Shown: in pieces, positions 6,085 to 10,215 of the stretch
How the letters are laid out: each line of letters begins with the position of its first letter
Numbering within the stretch: position 1 is the stretch's first letter
The notes under the pieces: generated by a model
Database searches by the model: none
Told to the model about the DNA's origin: nothing
The model's input: only the letters and a program-made list of their open reading frames with translations
Program-made: the position numbers and the translations under genes
DNA from: Candidatus Brocadiia bacterium
GTDB taxonomy: Bacteria; Planctomycetota; PUPC01; DSUN01
DNA: 10,215 nt
Direction: 5' to 3'
Assembly (NCBI GenBank): GCA_016782825.1
Contig: JADHXT010000099.1
Location: forward strand, 1 to 10,215

Positions 6085-9000
6085 TCAGTAGTCGGGGGTT
6101 CCCTGCCAGCGGAGCGTGGCCTCCCCGCCCGTGAGAGCCTCGAGCATCTTCGCAGCGCTCTCGTGGCGCTCCTGAGGCGACTTCGCCAGAGCGCGGGTGA
6201 CAACCTGGGGCGTGTTCGCGGTGAGGGGAAGCCCCAGGGCACGCAGGTCGGGCGGCGGTGTGGTCGCGTGGTGCAGCATGACCTGCATCGCGTCGTCGGA
6301 ATCGAAGGGCGGGGCGCCGGCCAGCATGGTGTAGAGGAGGCACCCGAGCGAGTAGACATCGCTGCGCTGGTCGAACTCGTCGCCCCGGCAGGCCTCCGGT
6401 GAGAGGAACCGGACGTCGCCCAGCACGTCCAGCGGAGAGGACGCCGCGGCCTGGATCTCCCGCTCGGCGAGCAGCATGGGCCCGCGTTCCTCCAGCCGGC
6501 ACACGCGGTCGAAGCCGCCCAGGTAGGGGTGGCGGTCACGGGCGAACATCACGCAGCGCGGGCTGACGTTCCTGTGGACGATGCCTCGCTCATGGAGGGC
6601 GGCCAGCGAGCGACACAGCGCAGCCGCGATGGCCACCGCGCGGTCTTCGGGGAGCGGGCCCTCACGTATGAGCTGCTGCTCCAGTGTCTCCCCCAGAAGC
6701 GGCATGGCGTAGGCAGGGGTCGAGCCGTCGCCGCGGTAGGCCTGGAGCATCGTCACGATGCCCTCCACCGGCGGGTCCTCCTCCGAGAGCGTCTGCAGCA
6801 GGTGCATCTCATTTCGGAAGAGGCGCCTGACCGCCTCGGAGGAGCGGTCGCTCTCGGCGTCATCGGCAGTCGAGACCGGGCGCGGGGGCTGGACGTGCTT
6901 CACGGCATGGGGCTCGCCGGTCTGGCGGTGGAAGCCGCGGTAGACCTTGGCATAGCGCGCCGACGCCACGAGCACGGTGTCGTCGTAGAACGTCCACCAG
7001 CGATTCGGGTCGGGCGGCTCGCCGCCGGGCGACGGCGGGCGAGGGCGGAGGTCCAGGAGCTCGAGCCCGGGTCGGCCGGAGGCCGTGGGGACGGCAAGCT
7101 GCGGTGCCTCGGGTTCCTCCTCGGTGGCTTCCTGGACCGCGAGCAACTCCTCCAGCGCGGCGGCCAGCTCGCCCCCGTTCGCATAGCGCTCGCCGGGGTT
7201 CTTCGCCAGGCAAGCGTCGACGATGTCCTCGAGCTCGGAGGGAAGCGCCGGCACGCGCGATCCGAGCGGCTCGGCCTGTAGCGTCACATGGGCCATCATC
7301 GTGGCCAGGTGTGTCGGGCCCTCGAAGGGCGGCACGCCGGCGAGCATCTGGTACAGCACGCAGCCGGCCGAGTAGACGTCCGCCTCCGGCCCGACCTCCT
7401 GGCGCTGTACGGCCTCGGGGGCGACGTGGTGTGGAGAGCGCGCCGTGGGCGGGCCGTCCGTCTCGGCCACCTCGGCTGGCTCGGCCATACCTGCCGCGAC
7501 GAGTGTCACCTCGCCTGCCTCATCGACCCAGATGTTCGAGGGCCTCAGGTCGCCATGCAGCTCCCCGACCTCGTGCAGCATCGCCAGCGCCGCAGCGACA
7601 TTGCCAAGTAGACGCGTGGCCCCATCGTGGGGCAAGGTCCCCTCGCGCTCCAGCACGGTTGAGAGCGGCTCGCCGGCGGGCGGCTTGTAGGCGACGTAGT
7701 AGGCTTCCTCATCGATGCCGACGTCGACGATTGGGCACATAGCCTGAGTGGTCTCGCGGAGCTGGCCGGTCCTCCGTTCGAAGGCCTCGGGGAACCCGAG
7801 CGCGTCGGAGACGTCCCGACGGAAGGTCAGCAGCAGGACCTCGCCCTGCTCCGGGTGGGTCGCTTGGTGGAGCACGTACGCCTCATGGGCGGCGAGCGTG
7901 CCGCGGACCTCGTACGGCCCGTAGCGGGCGCCCTCCTCCCGCGCCGACACGGATGCCAGGCGGTCCCGGACATCGAAGAGGCCCGAGTCCCGGCGCATGA
8001 CCTCCTGCAGTATGCGCGTCGCCTCGCGGTTGCGGCCGGCGTCCTGAGCCACGACCCCGGCCAGGTACATGTCGATTGTCACATCCGGGCTGGGGGGAAG
8101 TGCGCGCAGGTGGCGGAAGGCCTCATAGGCGTGGCTGGAGCCGATGCGGGCGCGGGCGTACTCCACGCGGCTGGCATTGTCCTGAGGGTCGGCTTCGAGG
8201 AGGCGCCCGAAGATCGCAGCGGCCTCCTCGTTGTAGGCGTAGTGGGCGGCCAGGGCGCCGACGTAGTGCTGGAGCTCGCGGTCATTGGGCGCGGTCTTCG
8301 CGGCCAGCCGCAGGGGAGCGAGAGCCTCCTCGGGGGCCCGCTCCCCCCGGAGGCGGTAAGCCCTGCCAAGGTGGGCGGCGACGGCCGGGGCCTGTTCGTC
8401 CTCGGGGTGCTCGTCGAACCACGACCGGCAGGCCTCGACGGCGGCGTTGGTCTCCCGCCCGCACTCGAGCGCCAGGCGGACGACGCCGTCCCTGACCTCG
8501 CGGTCATCAGGGCGCAGCACGGCCAAGCGCTCGTAGAGCTCCGCGGAGCGGGTGGCCCCCACGCCGACCCTATCGTACGCCTGGGCGAGGGCGCGGAGGA
8601 TCGGGACGCTGTTGGGCGTACGCTTCAGAGCGCCCTCGTAGGCGGCGATGGCGGAGGGGGCGGCCGACTTGGCCAGGAGGTAGAGCCGCGCGGCCACTGA
8701 CGGGAGAACCCGCGCCAGCAATGCCAAGAAGGTCGGGTAGAAGAGGGCGAGGATGATGCCGGCGATCCACTTGAGCCCGGTAGCATGGCGCCGGACGAAG
8801 GTCTCCGCCCAGATGCCCCAGGGCGACGGGCCCTCGACGCCATGGTGCCTCAATATGAGAGCGGCGCTCCGCTTCTCGGTGGGCGTCCGGGCGAGGTCCA
8901 GGGACTTGCGGGCGTGCTCGACGGCCGCCTCCTTGTCCCCGAGCACCTCGCAGACCGTTGCCAGCTCGGCGCGGGTCGCGGAAGTGTCCCCCTCGGGACG

Positions 9001-9522
9001 CGCCAGGGCCTGCTCCAGGTAGGTGCGGCTCTTCTCATGCTGGGAATCTCGCATGAAGAGCAGACCCACCAGGTAGGCCGGCAGAGGGTTTTCGGGCTCG
9101 TCCTCATAGAAGGTCAGCAGTACGGCGCGGGCGCCGGGGGTCTCGTCGAGTCCGTCGAGGTAGGCCAGCCGGCAGTCGGGCTCCGAGCCCACGTCGCCGG
9201 GGACGCTGCGCGCCCGCTCGTAGTAGTACCGAGCGCGCTGGAAATTGTGGCGCTCTCGGAAGACACGGGCCAACGTGAGCTCGCACTCGAGGAGGCGGGC
9301 CGCCGAGCCGCCGGGGTCGTCGCCCTTGGCGCGGGCGCGGTAGATATCGGCTGCCCGACTGAGGCACACACTACCGATGGAGGGGAGGCCCGTCTCGGCG
9401 AGGCTGACGCCAATGCGGACGTGGGTCGCCGCGAGGTCGCGGCCGGAGGTGAAGTAGGTGACCGTGACCCATGCGAGCAGGCCGACGACCACCACGAGAA
9501 TCGCAGAGCGCGGACGAAGCAC
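6085..9522 (-). CDS. membrane-anchored TPR protein with two tandem Ser/Thr kinase-like (probable pseudokinase) domains
   Basis: This 1145-residue protein starts with a transmembrane segment (residues 7-23). A first TPR-like helical region spans about 30-225, a second hydrophobic segment lies at 252-273, and further TPR repeats run from about 285 to 520. Kinase-like domain 1 spans about 534-796: it has no glycine-rich loop, threonine where the VAIK lysine is expected (LLLTF), HGDLRPSN at 656-663, AAG (676-678) in place of DFG, APE at 701-703 and DVYSAGC at 715-721. A proline/acid-rich linker follows (800-840). Domain 2 spans about 843-1132: it keeps HAVK (Lys875) and an alpha-C glutamate (Glu905), but has HRN (983-985) for HRD, GFD (1003-1005) for DFG, SPE at 1041-1043 and DVYSLGC at 1055-1061. 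Both lack the metal-binding aspartate, so catalysis is doubtful. The start is GTG at 9522, 8 bases after GGGGAG, with no better ATG. It follows the lipoprotein gene by 47 bases. A scaffold or sensor role is my inference. Confidence 0.9.
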   Translation of the reverse strand: MLRPRSAILVVVVGLLAWVTVTYFTSGRDLAATHVRIGVSLAETGLPSIGSVCLSRAADIYRARAKGDDPGGSAARLLECELTLARVFRERHNFQRARYYYERARSVPGDVGSEPDCRLAYLDGLDETPGARAVLLTFYEDEPENPLPAYLVGLLFMRDSQHEKSRTYLEQALARPEGDTSATRAELATVCEVLGDKEAAVEHARKSLDLARTPTEKRSAALILRHHGVEGPSPWGIWAETFVRRHATGLKWIAGIILALFYPTFLALLARVLPSVAARLYLLAKSAAPSAIAAYEGALKRTPNSVPILRALAQAYDRVGVGATRSAELYERLAVLRPDDREVRDGVVRLALECGRETNAAVEACRSWFDEHPEDEQAPAVAAHLGRAYRLRGERAPEEALAPLRLAAKTAPNDRELQHYVGALAAHYAYNEEAAAIFGRLLEADPQDNASRVEYARARIGSSHAYEAFRHLRALPPSPDVTIDMYLAGVVAQDAGRNREATRILQEVMRRDSGLFDVRDRLASVSAREEGARYGPYEVRGTLAAHEAYVLHQATHPEQGEVLLLTFRRDVSDALGFPEAFERRTGQLRETTQAMCPIVDVGIDEEAYYVAYKPPAGEPLSTVLEREGTLPHDGATRLLGNVAAALAMLHEVGELHGDLRPSNIWVDEAGEVTLVAAGMAEPAEVAETDGPPTARSPHHVAPEAVQRQEVGPEADVYSAGCVLYQMLAGVPPFEGPTHLATMMAHVTLQAEPLGSRVPALPSELEDIVDACLAKNPGERYANGGELAAALEELLAVQEATEEEPEAPQLAVPTASGRPGLELLDLRPRPPSPGGEPPDPNRWWTFYDDTVLVASARYAKVYRGFHRQTGEPHAVKHVQPPRPVSTADDAESDRSSEAVRRLFRNEMHLLQTLSEEDPPVEGIVTMLQAYRGDGSTPAYAMPLLGETLEQQLIREGPLPEDRAVAIAAALCRSLAALHERGIVHRNVSPRCVMFARDRHPYLGGFDRVCRLEERGPMLLAEREIQAAASSPLDVLGDVRFLSPEACRGDEFDQRSDVYSLGCLLYTMLAGAPPFDSDDAMQVMLHHATTPPPDLRALGLPLTANTPQVVTRALAKSPQERHESAAKMLEALTGGEATLRWQGTPDY

Positions 9523-9530
9523 AGCCTATT

Positions 9531-9536
9531 CTCCCC
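9531..9536 (-). promoter_or_regulatory. ribosome binding site supporting the GTG start at 9522
   Basis: On the minus strand it reads GGGGAG, with an 8-base spacer to GTG. It backs the non-ATG start, which is placed just before the first transmembrane segment. Confidence 0.65.
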
Positions 9537-9569
9537 ACCGGGCCCGTGAGGGCGCCACCTGCCGGCCGG

Positions 9570-10004
9570 TCACTCCACCCTGAATGTCATCGGCCCGCCG
9601 TAGGCGATGTCCGATTCGTTCATGACCTCGACGATGTAGGTGCCCGGAGCGAGGCCCTGGCCCTCGGGAGGGTTGAGCTGGGCCGAAGCGGATCCGGAGC
9701 CGGCCTTCAGCTCGGTCTGCGTCTCCTCGGTGGACTCCACGCCGATTGGGTCCTTGTACTGGACCTTCACCTTGGCCACCTGGCTGGGCTTGGCTCCGGA
9801 GTAGCGGAACCAAACGTACACGGTCGAGTCTGCGGCGGAGAAGGTCTCGCGCGCGTCGACGGGATTGCCGCTCCCATCGATCTGGGCGCAGATCTTGCGC
9901 TCAGGGATGGAGAAGGGCTCCTGCCCGCACCCCCCAACGAGCACAGCTATTCCGGCAACCAACAGCGTGTGGAAAATGGCATAGAGCCGCCCTGTGTGCT
10001 TCAT
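9570..10004 (-). CDS. small lipoprotein with a probable beta-sandwich domain, unknown function
   Basis: The 144-residue product has a lipoprotein signal: MKHTGR, a hydrophobic stretch at about 8-23, and the lipobox V-G-G-C with Cys26 as the predicted lipidated residue. The mature part alternates short hydrophobic strands with glycine/proline turns (TVYVWFRYSG at 61-70, VAKVKVQYKDP at 76-86, LAPGTYIVEVMN at 118-129, GPMTFRV at 137-143). This looks like an Ig-like or similar beta-sandwich; I do not recognise a named family. The ATG at 10004 is preferred to an ATG 31 codons upstream because GGAGGT lies 7 bases before it and the signal peptide begins there. A promoter is seen upstream at 10088-10117. 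As the first gene before the membrane-anchored TPR/kinase-like gene, it may serve the same envelope process; this is inference from position only. Confidence 0.85.
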   Translation of the reverse strand: MKHTGRLYAIFHTLLVAGIAVLVGGCGQEPFSIPERKICAQIDGSGNPVDARETFSAADSTVYVWFRYSGAKPSQVAKVKVQYKDPIGVESTEETQTELKAGSGSASAQLNPPEGQGLAPGTYIVEVMNESDIAYGGPMTFRVE

Positions 10005-10011
10005 TCGAATG

Positions 10012-10017
10012 ACCTCC
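10012..10017 (-). promoter_or_regulatory. ribosome binding site of the lipoprotein gene
   Basis: A near-perfect GGAGGT on the minus strand with a 7-base spacer fixes the ATG at 10004 as start. Confidence 0.8.
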
Positions 10018-10061
10018 GTAGGTCCCTGCAACGGGGTCGGTGCTGTGAACCGGGCTCCATG

Positions 10062-10078
10062 GCCTGTCAGCAACAGGC
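10062..10078 (-). other. hairpin at the start of the predicted lipoprotein leader
   Basis: GCCTGT (10062-10067) and ACAGGC (10073-10078) form a 6-bp stem with a 5-base loop. It lies within a few bases of the transcription start implied by the promoter at 10088-10117, so it would sit at the 5' end of the message and could stabilise it. Confidence 0.35.
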
Positions 10079-10087
10079 TGTGCCGGA

Positions 10088-10117
10088 AGTATAGCACACG
10101 CCGCTTCGGCGCGGCAA
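10088..10117 (-). promoter_or_regulatory. sigma-70-type promoter for the lipoprotein gene cluster
   Basis: On the minus strand TTGCCG (10117-10112) is followed after 18 bases by TATACT (10093-10088). These match the -35 consensus at 4 of 6 and the -10 consensus at 5 of 6 positions. It lies in the 139-base gap between the partial gene at the right edge and the lipoprotein, and predicts a leader of roughly 77 bases. The spacer holds a perfect inverted repeat (CGCCG at 10099-10103, CGGCG at 10107-10111), possibly an operator half-site pair or the remnant of a terminator for the upstream gene. Confidence 0.55.
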
Positions 10118-10143
10118 GCGACCTGAGGCACCCGACCGCTGTC

Positions 10144-10215
10144 CTACTTCACGCGGACGATATCGATGTTATACCGCAGACGGTCGGCCTTCACGGAGAG
10201 GAAATGGTGGAATCC
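10144..10215 (-). CDS. C-terminal end of an unidentified protein (cut by window edge)
   Basis: Read on the minus strand from the right edge, the frame is open for 23 codons and ends in TAG at 10146-10144. The peptide GFHHFLSVKADRL followed by RYNIDIVRVK alternates hydrophobic and polar residues like the last beta-strands of a globular domain. The G-x-H-H-F-L-x-V pattern recalls the end of some calcineurin-like metallophosphoesterases, but this is too short to call. The codon choice is GC-rich at third positions, as in the neighbours, and the frame ends just before a promoter-bearing gap, both in favour of a real gene. Confidence 0.5.
   Translation of the reverse strand, partial: GFHHFLSVKADRLRYNIDIVRVK

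Noticed and set aside
6030..6539. N-terminal extension of the PLP enzyme frame by 170 codons
   Set aside because: It overlaps the end of the kinase-like gene, is Ser/Arg/Pro-rich without likeness to the family, and a good ribosome site marks the start at 6029.
6085..9522. Annotation as an active PknB-type Ser/Thr kinase
   Set aside because: Neither domain has the DFG aspartate, and each lacks at least one other essential residue, so an active kinase is not supported.
7855..9549. Long + strand open frames opposite the TPR/kinase-like gene
   Set aside because: Glycine/arginine/valine-rich translations with no motifs; shadows of the continuous 1145-codon minus-strand gene.
10005..10097. 31-codon N-terminal extension of the lipoprotein
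   Set aside because: It would bury the signal peptide, and GGAGGT fits the ATG at 10004. The upstream region holds the promoter.
1..10215. Anti-phage defence island, mobile element or CRISPR
   Set aside because: No nuclease, transposase, integrase, repeat array or terminal repeats were seen, and base composition is even across the genes. Kinase-like domains alone do not justify a defence call.

Overview
The window is GC-rich chromosomal DNA from a Gram-negative-type bacterium. One protein carries a lipoprotein signal and one a Sec signal peptide, and start codons are preceded by clear Shine-Dalgarno sites. The gene mix (a Gfo/Idh/MocA oxidoreductase, a secreted right-handed beta-helix protein, TPR proteins and an eukaryotic-like kinase fold) is common in Planctomycetota, Armatimonadota and related uncultivated lineages. 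That placement is an inference from gene content only. I see no tRNA, rRNA, CRISPR array, transposase or phage gene, and no gene-free stretch over 300 bases.

Left part. A TPR protein enters from the left edge on the + strand (3-545) and converges on a three-gene minus-strand operon. In transcription order the operon encodes a DJ-1/PfpI-family protein (4219-3650), a Gfo/Idh/MocA oxidoreductase (3645-2440) and a secreted beta-helix protein resembling GH110 galactosidases (2418-568). The gaps are 4 and 21 bases, so the three are very probably co-transcribed. A GC-rich hairpin sits between the converging TPR and beta-helix genes. Divergent from the operon, a small GNAT acetyltransferase (4413-4910) is read on the + strand.

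Right part. A second minus-strand cluster is read from the right edge. First come the last codons of an unidentified protein (10215-10144). A recognisable promoter follows (10117-10088), then a small lipoprotein (10004-9570), a 1145-residue membrane-anchored TPR protein with two tandem kinase-like domains (9522-6085), and a fold-type III PLP enzyme of the D-threonine aldolase/D-serine dehydratase family (6029-4929). Gaps of 47 and 55 bases allow one transcript for the last three.

The most unusual object is the TPR/double-kinase protein. Both kinase domains keep the C-lobe scaffold (APE or SPE, DVYS-GC, the late arginine), but both have lost the DFG aspartate. The first keeps the catalytic-loop Asp and Asn but lacks the ATP-binding lysine. 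The second keeps the lysine and alpha-C glutamate but has HRN instead of HRD. It reads as a tandem pseudokinase scaffold on the membrane, next to a lipoprotein that could act with it. No complete new system can be claimed from the window, but this locus and the beta-helix/oxidoreductase operon deserve follow-up.
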